Positions 55,456 to 63,634 of a stretch of 64,000 bases of DNA are shown piece by piece; the first letter of the stretch is position 1, and the number at the start of each line of letters is the position of its first letter. The position numbers and the translations under genes are program-made. The DNA comes from Endozoicomonas sp. OPT23 (GTDB lineage Bacteria; Pseudomonadota; Gammaproteobacteria; Pseudomonadales; Endozoicomonadaceae): positions 124,001 through 188,000 of the forward strand of contig NZ_PPFD01000005.1 of assembly GCF_009653635.1 (NCBI RefSeq). Direction: 5' to 3'. Below the pieces are notes generated by a model, which was not told the DNA's origin, searched no databases, and saw only the letters and a program-made list of their open reading frames with translations.

Positions 55456-56625
55456 TTAGCGAGCGCCCCGCTTCATCCCTAGACCAAACATACCCACCAG
55501 CTCACGTTGTACTTCATTCACACCACCACCAAAGGTATTGATCGTTACCTTACGGTAGAACTCTTCGACTTCTCCCTGAATCAACGCCGCTTTACTGCCA
55601 CGACGAACCAGACCAGCGGGTCCCATAACATCAAGCAACAGACGATAGACCTGAATCATGGTTTCAGTGCTGTACACCTTGATGGCAGATGCAAAACCCG
55701 GGTTCAGCTCATCTTTCTCCAGAGCCGATGCCATACGGGCATTTTCAACTTTCATAGCTTCCAACAGGCAGTAAGCTTCAGCCAGTGCACTTTGAACCCA
55801 AGGCTCATCAATTACACGACTTCCGCCTTCCTGCTCTTCCCTGGCCCAATTAAGAACCTTCTGCAGGTGACCAGAAGCATTGATACCAAAAGCAGCCAGA
55901 CCGATGCGCTCATGGTTCAGCTGGGACGTAATCAGTTTCCAGCCACCGTTCACTTCACCGACAACCATGGAAGCCGGTACACGCACATTCTCGTAGTAAG
56001 TCATGTTCGTACGAACACTACCCACTGTATAGATAGGCGCCAGAGAGAAACCTTCCAGCTTTGTATCCACCATAAACATGGTAATACCGCCATGCTTGGC
56101 GTCTTTATCTGTTCGAGCTGCCAGCCAGATATAGTCAGCACCTTCTGCACTGGAGGTAAAGATCTTGGTACCGTTGATAATGAAATCATCACCGTCACGG
56201 ATAGCAGAGGTTGTCAGTGAAGCGAGGTCAGTACCCGCACCTGGCTCGGTATAACCAATGGCAAAGTGCATTTCACCAGCAGCAATCTTTGGCAGAATTT
56301 CTTTTTTATGCTGCTCAGAACCGTAAGCCATAATGGCTGGACCCACAGTATTCAGGGTCACAAACGGCAGTGGTGCATTAGCCAGCTCAGCTTCTTCAAA
56401 GAAGATCAGCTGTTCGCTGCTGGAACGGCCCTGACCACCATATTCTTTAGGCCAGCCGACAGCCAACCAGCCATCTCTGCCCATCTGTTTGACGACTTCA
56501 CGGAACGTCTCACTGGCTTCATGACCATGACAGGCTTCGCGAATCTCATCAGTCAGGATGCTGGCAAAATAGTCCCGCAATTCCTGACGAAGCTGTAGTT
56601 GTTCTTTTGTGTTTTCAATAAACAT
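55456..56625 (-). CDS. Acyl-CoA dehydrogenase
   Basis: Product of 389 residues, standard length. Flavin-dependent acyl-CoA dehydrogenase signatures: YTEPGAGTDLASLTTSA (FAD-binding), the N-terminal LGWP-type segment WPKEYGGQGRSS, and the C-terminal FGGGVNEVQRELVG. It forms a double bond in acyl-CoA thioesters in the cytoplasm. The substrate is unknown; its company with two SDRs, a VOC protein and a sulfotransferase suggests lipid, steroid or terpenoid-like compounds rather than plain fatty acids. Divergent from the TetR gene. Confidence 0.93.
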   Translation of the reverse strand: MFIENTKEQLQLRQELRDYFASILTDEIREACHGHEASETFREVVKQMGRDGWLAVGWPKEYGGQGRSSSEQLIFFEEAELANAPLPFVTLNTVGPAIMAYGSEQHKKEILPKIAAGEMHFAIGYTEPGAGTDLASLTTSAIRDGDDFIINGTKIFTSSAEGADYIWLAARTDKDAKHGGITMFMVDTKLEGFSLAPIYTVGSVRTNMTYYENVRVPASMVVGEVNGGWKLITSQLNHERIGLAAFGINASGHLQKVLNWAREEQEGGSRVIDEPWVQSALAEAYCLLEAMKVENARMASALEKDELNPGFASAIKVYSTETMIQVYRLLLDVMGPAGLVRRGSKAALIQGEVEEFYRKVTINTFGGGVNEVQRELVGMFGLGMKRGAR

Positions 56626-56815
56626 GAGTCGTGTTCCTCAGCCTATATGCCGTTAAATGCCGACAAATCGCTGGATTTATGATTCTTTTCGACAGTGAAA
56701 AAATTACAGGCTGAGGGCTAGCCTCTCAATGGCAAAACAGTGCCAAGGCAGATACACAAAATCAGCAATTCCCTATCACTCAATCTCGTCACCTTGACGA
56801 ACTGATATTTTTAGA

Positions 56816-56831
56816 TAGACTGACCTGTATA
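56816..56831. promoter_or_regulatory. TetR-type operator candidate
   Basis: TAGAC-TGACCT-GTATA, an imperfect 5-bp dyad (one mismatch) resembling TAGAC/GTCTA operators of NemR-like TetR regulators. It lies 23-38 bp before the TetR ATG and between it and the divergent acyl-CoA dehydrogenase gene, so it could regulate both. Confidence 0.35.
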
Positions 56832-56853
56832 GTTTCTACAAGAATTATAAATC

Positions 56854-57429
56854 ATGAAAGCAAGAGACAAACTTCTGAACGCCGCAGGGCAGCTGTTCTA
56901 TGAGCAGGGTATTACGGCCACTGGCATAGATACGATTATTACAAAAGCCAGCGTGGCAAAAATGTCGCTCTATAACAATTTTTCTTCAAAGTCTGAGCTG
57001 GTTGCAGCTTATATCGAAGAGCGACATCAGGAGTGGTTACAGCTGTTTGAACTGCGTCTGAAAAAAGCCGAGTCCAGCAAAGCTAAAGTGCTCGCTATTT
57101 TTGATGCCTACCAGGACCATGCCGAGAGTCATTACGAGAGAGGATTTCGAGGCTGTGGATTACTGAACGCAGCAGCCGAGATGCCTGTAGATGCACCTGA
57201 ACGGAAATCCGTTCGCCTTCATAAACAGGAAGTGCAAACATTGCTGGAGAAGCATTGTCAGGAATACCTGACTGAACACAACAGTAACTTTGACCTGAAC
57301 TCTCTGGTCACACACCTGTCTTTTCTTTTAGAAGGTTCCATTATGCTCGCCGGTCTGGAGGCCAGCAGTGACAAAGTTGTCCAAGCCAGGCAACTTGCAG
57401 ACTCTCTGCTTGAGGGTGCCATAAAATGA
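56854..57429 (+). CDS. TetR-family transcriptional regulator
   Basis: Product of 191 residues. The N-terminal helix-turn-helix (about 10-55) has KLLNAAGQLFYEQGITATGIDTII and KMSLYNNFSSKSELVAAYI, a normal TetR pattern. The ligand-binding C-terminal half with FRGCGLLNAAAEM resembles the YcdC/AcrR-like group with efflux-associated roles. Its stop overlaps the ATG of the DMT transporter by 4 nt, so it probably controls that transporter and itself. Confidence 0.93.
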   Translation: MKARDKLLNAAGQLFYEQGITATGIDTIITKASVAKMSLYNNFSSKSELVAAYIEERHQEWLQLFELRLKKAESSKAKVLAIFDAYQDHAESHYERGFRGCGLLNAAAEMPVDAPERKSVRLHKQEVQTLLEKHCQEYLTEHNSNFDLNSLVTHLSFLLEGSIMLAGLEASSDKVVQARQLADSLLEGAIK

Positions 57430-58346
57430 GTATGGATACTCGAAACAAGCAACAGTTGTCAGGCATCACAGCAATCCTGACTGCATCACTGCTCTGGGGA
57501 ACAACGGGAACAGCAGCAACCTTCGCTCCTGAAGTCAGCCCTGTTGCCATTGGTGCTGCTGCCATGGGATTTGGCGGCTTGCTTCAGGCGCTGCTGGCGA
57601 TGAGGAAAATTCAGCAAGCGAGAATCACTCTGCAGAATCATCTTACGCTTTTATGTCTCGGTGCTTTAGGTATCGCTGTTTACCCGCTGGCATTTTATTC
57701 ATCCATACATTTATCAGGCGTAGCAATAGGCACCGTTGTATCTATTGGCGCTGCCCCTCTTTTCTCAGCGTTACTGGAGAAAATGACAGGGCATTTTCAT
57801 TTCACAAAAACGTGGATGATTGGCATGACAACCGGGCTCGCAGGCATCGCACTGTTAGCAAGCTCAGAGTCTTCCTCCGTTATGGTGGATGGCAGCAATA
57901 CCGCCAATTTACTGGGCATTCTTTGCGGGCTTATTGCAGCATTGACCTACGCATTCTACTCATGGGCGGCACATAGGCTGATCACATCTGGCGCTTCATC
58001 CGGTGCGGCTATGGGCTCCATGTTTGGTCTCGGAGGTCTTTTGCTGATGCCTGTTCTTTATTACACAGGTGCGCCACTGCTGGCATCCTCTGGAAACCTA
58101 TTGGTAGGCATCTACATGGCTATGGTTCCAATGGGACTGGGGTATATTTGCTTTGGCTTCGGGCTTGCCTACGTCAAAGCCAGTCTGGCTACAACTCTGA
58201 CGTTAACGGAACCGGTAGTCGCAACGGTCCTTGCTGTTTTTCTGGTAGGCGAAGAACTGACGAGCTCAGGGCTGACTGGCATCCTGTTAATTTTTATCTG
58301 CCTGTACTTTCTGACTCGTACGCCTAAAGTTGCTTCAGAAGAATAA
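57426..58346 (+). CDS. DMT-superfamily (EamA) transporter
   Basis: Product of 306 residues with ten membrane helices in two EamA repeats; LLWGTTGTAATFAPEVSPVAIGA in the first and a FLVGEELTSSGLTGILLIFI segment at the end are family-typical. EamA proteins export metabolites or amino acids. Overlaps the TetR regulator by 4 nt (ATGA), a common regulator-exporter pair. Confidence 0.9.
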   Translation: MSMDTRNKQQLSGITAILTASLLWGTTGTAATFAPEVSPVAIGAAAMGFGGLLQALLAMRKIQQARITLQNHLTLLCLGALGIAVYPLAFYSSIHLSGVAIGTVVSIGAAPLFSALLEKMTGHFHFTKTWMIGMTTGLAGIALLASSESSSVMVDGSNTANLLGILCGLIAALTYAFYSWAAHRLITSGASSGAAMGSMFGLGGLLLMPVLYYTGAPLLASSGNLLVGIYMAMVPMGLGYICFGFGLAYVKASLATTLTLTEPVVATVLAVFLVGEELTSSGLTGILLIFICLYFLTRTPKVASEE

Positions 58347-58352
58347 CAATTT

Positions 58353-58793
58353 TTACTTTATTGACTTTCCAAGTCTGCAGTAAAACAACATTGGCAGGTA
58401 GAGCGCAGTAACGACGGCCGCTGTGGTCAGCATATCTTCCCAAGTGTGATATTCCTGATATTTCATCAGTAGAAGGTCGATTAGAAAGGTGCCGACCAGT
58501 AGTCCGGTAAACTTTCGAAAATAGACCATAAGATGAAGGACTAGCACCAGAGCAAAAGCAGTATGAGAACTGTAATCAAGACCCGCCGAAGGCCATAAGC
58601 TGAAACCGGCATCAAGAAAATAGAGGCCATACACAGTCGCCATAGCCAGACACAAACTGACAGCCTGCTTCTTTGTAAGCTCTCTCTGACCTTGTTTCAC
58701 GGCCATGGCCAACAAAATCAAAACCAGTAACGCTAATAACGGGTTATAAGCATCAGCAATGGCATCAATCGTTTCATAGTCTGGCATGATCAT
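58353..58793 (-). CDS. Small multi-pass membrane protein, unknown function
   Basis: Product of 146 residues with about four hydrophobic segments (LLALLVLILLAMAV, AVSLCLAMATVYGLYFL, AFALVLVLHLMVYF, VVTALYLPMLFY). The loop GLDYSSHTAFA recalls the SxxH part of lipid phosphatases (PAP2), but the other PAP2 motifs are not evident, so no function is assigned. Confidence 0.6.
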   Translation of the reverse strand: MIMPDYETIDAIADAYNPLLALLVLILLAMAVKQGQRELTKKQAVSLCLAMATVYGLYFLDAGFSLWPSAGLDYSSHTAFALVLVLHLMVYFRKFTGLLVGTFLIDLLLMKYQEYHTWEDMLTTAAVVTALYLPMLFYCRLGKSIK

Positions 58794-58861
58794 TAGGTTC
58801 GCTGTTCCTGCGAAGTTATTTTACTAATGACAATTTATGACAGTTGCTCAGTGCCGTAAAC

Positions 58862-58888
58862 AAAAAAGCGCCGGTAAAAACCAGCGCT
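58862..58888 (-). terminator. Terminator of the 469-residue protein gene
   Basis: On the minus strand AGCGCTGGT/ACCGGCGCT form a 9-bp stem (one mismatch) with a 4-nt loop, followed by a T6 tract. Confidence 0.88.
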
Positions 58889-58915
58889 CCTGTTGAGCTA
58901 AAAAAGAGCAATCAA

Positions 58916-60325
58916 TCAGAATACACGATAACGCTTCTGAACATGCTCCTGACGAGCAGCAATATCCTTCGCGCGCTCTTCCGGTGTCAGAATCGGCATA
59001 TCTTCAGGGAAATGACCTTGCACCTCATCCAGCTTGATCAGCTTGGCAGAAATTGTCGGCCATGAATCCTTTGGTGGCAGCTCGGAATAGGCCCAGCGGT
59101 GGGACAGATAACCCTGACGCAAACCAGTCGTATCCAGCCAGTTCTTCACACCCGGATCTTTATGACTGACCACCCAGCGCTGAACGTTAGAGCCTGGAGT
59201 CATATACATCTGCACAAGGTTCAGGCTGGACTGGCTGTTGGCATAATCCGGAGATTCACCCCAGGGTGTTCCCAGATGGAAGCTGGTGTATTGAGGTTCA
59301 CCCTGGAACTCCGCTTCGATGTAAAGCGCCTGATCTTCTTCCAGATCAAACAAACCACCAGCATAGATGTTAGTGCTCATGCCACCACCGGTATCGGTGG
59401 AAGCAGCGTTTGGCTGGTTGTAAGCATTCACTGGCATAAAGTACTGGCTTTCATGATCGTAGTTATCAAATACGTTCAGTACTTTGTCGTAGAACTCCAG
59501 CCAGAAGTGCATCTGACCTTTCACCACATCACCCATTTTGCGCAGCTCTTTAATGGCTCGCTCCGGGTTGTAAGGGTCAGGGTGACCACCCAGGTTATCC
59601 AGCGGGGTAATGGTCAGTGGAATGGTTTCTTCGTTTTCCCAATCATAGAACAACTGTCGTCCGCTAACGAAGGTGGCATAACGGTCGTCACCGCCTGGAT
59701 TATCTCTGCGTGGGCCTTTTTTGGTGCAGATAAAGTTGCCGGTGTAACCTTCCGGTTTTTCCGGAGCCAGCAGCAGTTCGATATCACCGTCTTCACTGAT
59801 TTCCAGATCGGTTCCATCCATGCGACCGAAACCAGTACGGAAACCTGGCACCAGTTCCGACATTTTACCAGTGTCGCCTGACATCGGGCCGTCACAGGTT
59901 TCAAAGATCAGGTATTGCGGCGCTTTTTTAACATCCGTAGCACGCTCTTCACCTTTCCAGTGACGGAAATCTTTGGCTTTGCCTTTGATCAAATAGCGCT
60001 GACGGCCATCGATCTGGGCATAGAAATAAATAGCGTCGGCGTTTTCGATAGTGGCTTTGTTAAAGGTGGAAAGGCCGTTGCGGAAAGCCGGAAAGCTTGG
60101 GTCACAGTGGAAAGCGCGCTCTACACCGTGATGCAGATAACCGGACAGGTAGCGATAGCCTTCTGCCAGGTTACGGGAAGTGGAGGTTGGACCAAAATAT
60201 TTAGGGTCATCAATGGCATTGCGAGCCAGTTGCACCTGGTCAATCATATAGTCCCAGGCTTCCCTGAGATCTTTTTTGTCCTGCTCGGATTGAGCAAGCT
60301 CTGCCGGTGTACGGTGATCGATCAT
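58916..60325 (-). CDS. Unrecognised 469-residue protein of the catabolic cluster
   Basis: Product of 469 residues with GGAG 7 nt before the ATG. Soluble, with no signal peptide; N-terminus is helical (AWDYMIDQVQLARNAID), and the middle and C-terminal parts look beta-rich with many aromatic residues (YIEAEFQGEPQYTSFHLGTP). It may be a distant relative of DUF1214-type proteins seen near lipid-catabolism genes, but I cannot confirm that. Divergent from the SDR at 60681 across a palindrome-rich region, so probably co-regulated with it. Confidence 0.65.
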   Translation of the reverse strand: MIDHRTPAELAQSEQDKKDLREAWDYMIDQVQLARNAIDDPKYFGPTSTSRNLAEGYRYLSGYLHHGVERAFHCDPSFPAFRNGLSTFNKATIENADAIYFYAQIDGRQRYLIKGKAKDFRHWKGEERATDVKKAPQYLIFETCDGPMSGDTGKMSELVPGFRTGFGRMDGTDLEISEDGDIELLLAPEKPEGYTGNFICTKKGPRRDNPGGDDRYATFVSGRQLFYDWENEETIPLTITPLDNLGGHPDPYNPERAIKELRKMGDVVKGQMHFWLEFYDKVLNVFDNYDHESQYFMPVNAYNQPNAASTDTGGGMSTNIYAGGLFDLEEDQALYIEAEFQGEPQYTSFHLGTPWGESPDYANSQSSLNLVQMYMTPGSNVQRWVVSHKDPGVKNWLDTTGLRQGYLSHRWAYSELPPKDSWPTISAKLIKLDEVQGHFPEDMPILTPEERAKDIAARQEHVQKRYRVF

Positions 60326-60379
60326 TATTATTCTCCTTATTAGATCGGTCCAGTTGTTTTAGCGATACTCATCCAGTCC

Positions 60380-60471
60380 GGAGCAGATATTGGTTTGTCC
60401 GCTCAACGGTGCTTTCCTGCACCGATTCGCTAGCCGGCCTTCCTGGCCTCTGACAAATCAATATCTGCTCC
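60380..60471. repeat. Nested palindromic repeat, copy 1
   Basis: Arms of 20 bp (60380-60399 and 60452-60471, one G-U pair) enclose a 52-nt core (60400-60451) with two hairpins: CGGTGC-TTTCCT-GCACCG at 60407-60424 and GGCC-TTCCT-GGCC at 60436-60448. The core is nearly identical to that at 63495-63547, while the arms are unrelated. Sits between the divergent genes at 60325 and 60681. Confidence 0.75.
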
Positions 60472-60569
60472 TCCCTTCGTTCAACATACAACTATGGTCA
60501 ACTGACCGACTCATCACCCGAACAACTCCATAACAATGGATTTGCTTGTTGTTAGTTTTGAAGTGTTAT

Positions 60570-60616
60570 TTATGTAATCACATGTTTACAACCGTTGTAA
60601 ACATGTGATTACATAA
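60570..60616. promoter_or_regulatory. 47-bp perfect palindrome, probable double operator
   Basis: Two perfectly complementary 23-bp arms (60570-60592 and 60594-60616) with a single central C. Each arm also contains an imperfect dyad of its own, TGTAATCACATGTTTACA. It lies 65-111 bp before the SDR ATG at 60681 and in the divergent promoter region, a position typical of operators. Confidence 0.7.
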
Positions 60617-60680
60617 GTCGCAAGTTAAGGCAGTTGATGTATGCGAGTGCCTTGGGCTGTTTTGAAAACGGATAATAAAA

Positions 60681-61487
60681 ATGACAAAGAAACTTTCAGA
60701 ATACGGACAGTGGGCTCTGGTAACCGGTGGTTCACAGGGAATTGGTTACGGTTTTGCCGAGCGCTGTGCTGCTGATGGCCTCAACGTTGCTTTAGTGGCC
60801 CGTCGTGAAGAAATTCTAAACGAATCAGCTCAGCAACTGCGTGACCAGTATGGAGTAGAGGTAAGAACTCTGGCTCTGGACTGCACCAAACCGGAAGCTT
60901 TTGATCAAATCGCTGAGTTTGTCAGCGATGTTCATATTGACGTTCTGGTGAACAATGTCGCCTTCAGCTTCCCTGGTGAGTTTGTCGAATTCAAGATGAG
61001 CAGCATTGAGAAGTGCATAAACGTCAATGTTGTGCTGACCACCAAAATGAGTCGTCACTTCGGTCAGCTGATGAAGCAAAAGGGCAAAGGTGCCCTGATC
61101 AATGTTTCTTCGCTGACCGGTGAAGTCGCCATGCCTTACTTTGCCCTTTACTCGGCCACCAAGGCTTGTGTCTCCACTCTTACTCAATCCATCTGGTTTG
61201 AGATGAAAGATCATGGCGTTGATGTATTGGTTATCAAACCGGATCAGACAGCCACCGAAGGTTTTATGGCCATGAATCCGGACGTTCTGGAAGAGTTTGG
61301 CTTGCAAACCGTTGAAGAGTGCGTTGAAGAATCCCTGAAATCGCTGGGTAAAGAGCCTGCCTGCATGACTCAGCCCATGACCCGTGACCATATCAACAAA
61401 ACTCGCGCCATGCCTCTGGGCGAAGCCATTGTTCAGAATGGCACCTACATGAAGAAGATGTTTACTCAGCAGCTTGAAACTGTATAA
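60681..61487 (+). CDS. Short-chain dehydrogenase/reductase (HSD17B12-like)
   Basis: Product of 268 residues with the Rossmann cofactor motif TGGSQGIG (15-22), NNVAF, the catalytic Ser in LINVSSLTG, and catalytic Tyr157/Lys161 in YSATKACV. The overall pattern resembles the 17-beta-hydroxysteroid dehydrogenase type 12/very-long-chain 3-ketoacyl reductase group (by eye). It would reduce or oxidise a hydroxyl/keto group on a hydrophobic substrate. First gene of the plus-strand catabolic group, behind the palindrome operator. Confidence 0.9.
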   Translation: MTKKLSEYGQWALVTGGSQGIGYGFAERCAADGLNVALVARREEILNESAQQLRDQYGVEVRTLALDCTKPEAFDQIAEFVSDVHIDVLVNNVAFSFPGEFVEFKMSSIEKCINVNVVLTTKMSRHFGQLMKQKGKGALINVSSLTGEVAMPYFALYSATKACVSTLTQSIWFEMKDHGVDVLVIKPDQTATEGFMAMNPDVLEEFGLQTVEECVEESLKSLGKEPACMTQPMTRDHINKTRAMPLGEAIVQNGTYMKKMFTQQLETV

Positions 61488-61511
61488 GCACTAAGACGCA
61501 TGAATTCATAA

Positions 61512-61542
61512 GTCATCTCTCCGCCAGCGGCGGGGAAATGAC
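61512..61542. repeat. REP-like palindrome downstream of the first SDR
   Basis: GTCATCTCTCCGCC and GGCGGGGAAATGAC pair over 14 positions (one mismatch, one G-U) around AGC. The tip CCGCCAGCGGCG matches the hairpin at 19967-20003 except for one base. 25 bp past the SDR stop; may act as a transcript-end structure. Confidence 0.55.
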
Positions 61543-61575
61543 AACTTAATCTTCAGTTATGTATGTCTAGACACC

Positions 61576-61739
61576 AGGAGCCTGTCGGACTTACCACTGA
61601 CCTACTGCGAAAAAGCCGGATTTGGCCATTTTTTATGATCCTTTTCGTTGAATAGCTCGCTATTCGCCTCAAATAATCATAAAAACTGTCTCAAACCGGA
61701 CTTTTTCTCGCTACGGTCGGCTAAGTCCGACAGGCTCCT
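61576..61739. mobile_element. MITE-like 164-bp imperfect palindrome
   Basis: Perfect 18-bp terminal inverted repeats (AGGAGCCTGTCGGACTTA at 61576-61593 and its complement at 61722-61739) surround inner parts that also pair: GACC...GCGA..AAAAG..CCGG on both sides and TTTTTATGAT near the middle, centred on GAATAGC-TC-GCTATTC. No coding capacity, so it would need a transposase in trans. I see no target-site duplication. Lies between two SDR genes. Confidence 0.7.
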
Positions 61740-61789
61740 AGAAGCAGATAAGACGACAGTCTGACAATAACAATAAAAAGGGGAAAATT

Positions 61790-62536
61790 ATGAGCAATGA
61801 AAAACGTACAGCACTGGTTTCCGGTTCCGGTCAGGGTATGGGTCTGGGCGTAGCCCGCTCACTGGCCAAACAGGGCATTCAGGTTGTTATCAACGATATC
61901 GATCCTGCCAAGGCTGAAGCAGCTGCTGAAAGTATTCGTGCTGAAGGAGGTGACGCTCTGGCCTTTGCTTTTGACGTAAGCAAGCTTGACCAGGTGGAAG
62001 CAGCCGTTAAAGAACTGGAACCTCTGACTGGCGGCATCGATATTCTGGTTAACAATGCTGGTAATGGCGGTACTCAGGAAACCGTGCAGCTGGAATTCAA
62101 GGACATGCCGGTTGAAAACTGGGATCGTTACATCAGCGTCAACTTCTTCGGTGTTCTGAACTGCACCAAGGCGGTTCTGCCTGGTATGTGCGATCGTGGC
62201 TGGGGTCGTGTTATCACTATCTCTTCCGAAGCAGGCCGTGTAGGTCTGGATATCAATGTATCCGTTTATGGTGCAGCTAAAGCCGGTGGTGCTCACCTGA
62301 TGCGTCACGTTGCCAAGGAAGTAGGCAAGTACGGCGTAACCGCCAACGTTATTTCTCTTGGCCTGATGAACAATGTTCCTGCTGAATTTGCCGAGCCGCT
62401 GATCAAGATTATTCCTGCCCGTGCACTGGGTGAGCCTGAAGATGTTGCTGGCGCGGTTGATTATCTGTCTTCTGATGCAGCCAAATGGGTAACAGGTCAG
62501 ACCATCACCGTTAACGGTGGCGTTCACACCAGCTAA
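61790..62536 (+). CDS. Short-chain dehydrogenase/reductase
   Basis: Product of 248 residues, classical SDR: cofactor motif SGSGQGMG (11-18), Asp-containing NDIDP loop suggesting NAD preference, DILVNNAGNGG, catalytic Ser in ITISSEAG and Tyr160/Lys164 in YGAAKAGG. The C-terminal VTGQTITVNGGVHTS is typical. GGGG 7 nt upstream of the ATG. Substrate unknown; acts next to the first SDR and VOC protein. Confidence 0.93.
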   Translation: MSNEKRTALVSGSGQGMGLGVARSLAKQGIQVVINDIDPAKAEAAAESIRAEGGDALAFAFDVSKLDQVEAAVKELEPLTGGIDILVNNAGNGGTQETVQLEFKDMPVENWDRYISVNFFGVLNCTKAVLPGMCDRGWGRVITISSEAGRVGLDINVSVYGAAKAGGAHLMRHVAKEVGKYGVTANVISLGLMNNVPAEFAEPLIKIIPARALGEPEDVAGAVDYLSSDAAKWVTGQTITVNGGVHTS

Positions 62537-62558
62537 GGCCTAGTCAGGGGGAATAACA

Positions 62559-63452
62559 ATGGCTGAATCAGTACAAAAGGTGCCTCTGGCGCCAGTGCAG
62601 GTCTGTTTTATCGTCAACAATGTGGAGGAGGCTGTCCGCTTCTCGGAAGAGCATTTTGGCTGGGGCCCTTTCCATACTTTTTCTGCTCCGGTAGAGAATG
62701 CGAAATACAAGGACTGGACTGGCTTCAAACATGTGGATGTTGCTCTGGGCTCAGGCGGCAATGTTCAGATTGAATACGTCCATGTTCGTGAAGGAAAGGA
62801 CACCATTGCCCTCTATGAAGAGAAATACGGCACCGGTATTCAACACTTTGGCGTTCAAACTCCTGACCGTGATGCAGCGATTGATTACATCACTTCTCTA
62901 GGCGGTGAAGAGGACGCTAGGGATGAGTTTCCCGGTGTTCGCTTTGCTTTTATGAATATCCCTACCGGACAGGGCATGTTTGAGCTGCTTCAACCTGAGC
63001 AGTCTGCCAACAGTATTGTCGATCAGGCTAACGCCGTTAAAGCAGGCGGAGCCGGCTCTGAAAAGCATGTGTTGAAGGTGGATCGAGCAACGGTTGTCAC
63101 AGGCAATATGGAAGAGACTCTGGCATTTTACAGCCAGTGTTTTGACTGGGTTGATGTGAAAGCTGAAGCTCAGACGCTCAAGAGTGGTGACAGGGAAGTA
63201 AAGCTGAAGCGCTGTATTGCTTTTGCCGGGGCCATGGAAATTGAGCTGATCGAAGCGACTCCGGAAGGAACCGACCCTTATTCACTGCACAGAAGACGCG
63301 GTGAGCACGGGATTGTTCATGTCAGTACGTCTGTTGCTCCTGTTTCTGAAGCCTTGCTGCCAAGCTATGAAGGTGAATGGCTGGAGACCGGTGAGGCGTT
63401 TGCTCTGTATGAATGGCTGGGAGGGAATAACTCTCTGCAGGTTCGTCGCTGA
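62559..63452 (+). CDS. VOC-family protein with two glyoxalase-like domains
   Basis: Product of 297 residues; GGGGG precedes the ATG. Two repeats of the vicinal-oxygen-chelate fold: about 10-145 (VQVCFIVNNVEEAVRFSEEHFGWG ... FGVQTPDRDAAIDYI) and about 165-290 (DRATVVTGNMEETLAFYSQCFDW ... HGIVHVSTSVAPV). The family includes dioxygenases, isomerases and glyoxalases that need a metal. Which reaction is done here is not evident. 22 nt after the SDR stop, so same operon. Confidence 0.88.
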   Translation: MAESVQKVPLAPVQVCFIVNNVEEAVRFSEEHFGWGPFHTFSAPVENAKYKDWTGFKHVDVALGSGGNVQIEYVHVREGKDTIALYEEKYGTGIQHFGVQTPDRDAAIDYITSLGGEEDARDEFPGVRFAFMNIPTGQGMFELLQPEQSANSIVDQANAVKAGGAGSEKHVLKVDRATVVTGNMEETLAFYSQCFDWVDVKAEAQTLKSGDREVKLKRCIAFAGAMEIELIEATPEGTDPYSLHRRRGEHGIVHVSTSVAPVSEALLPSYEGEWLETGEAFALYEWLGGNNSLQVRR

Positions 63453-63475
63453 TTGTTTTCTGGCTAGTGTGTCCA

Positions 63476-63566
63476 GAGGCTTGATCATTTTACCCGCTCA
63501 ACGGTGCTTTCCTGCACCGATTCGCTAACCGGCCATCCATGGCCTCTGGTAAAACGATCAAGCCTC
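63476..63566. repeat. Nested palindromic repeat, copy 2
   Basis: Arms of 19 bp (63476-63494 and 63548-63566, one mismatch) enclose a 53-nt core (63495-63547) that differs from copy 1 at only a few positions, keeping both inner hairpins. Lies between the VOC gene and the sulfotransferase. Confidence 0.75.
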
Positions 63567-63634
63567 TTCCCTGAAGTCTGTCTAAACAGGCAGGGATTGA
63601 AGAGCAGAAACAATTTTGCTCAAGGTAACTGATT

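Noticed and set aside
58353-58793. PAP2 lipid phosphatase
   Set aside because: Only an SxHTA-like stretch is seen; the KxxxxxxRP and SRxxxxxHxxxD motifs are missing.
60380-60471. Reading copy 1 of the nested repeat as an ordinary intrinsic terminator
   Set aside because: No T-tract follows in either direction and it lies between divergent gene starts.
61570-61745. Target-site duplication around the MITE-like palindrome
   Set aside because: The bases next to the two ends (ACACC on the left, AGAAG on the right) do not match; a nearby TAGA on both sides is not adjacent on the left.
60380-63566. Reading the two nested repeats as integron attC sites
   Set aside because: They lack the GTTRRRY core sites and are not found between short cassette genes; no integrase is present.
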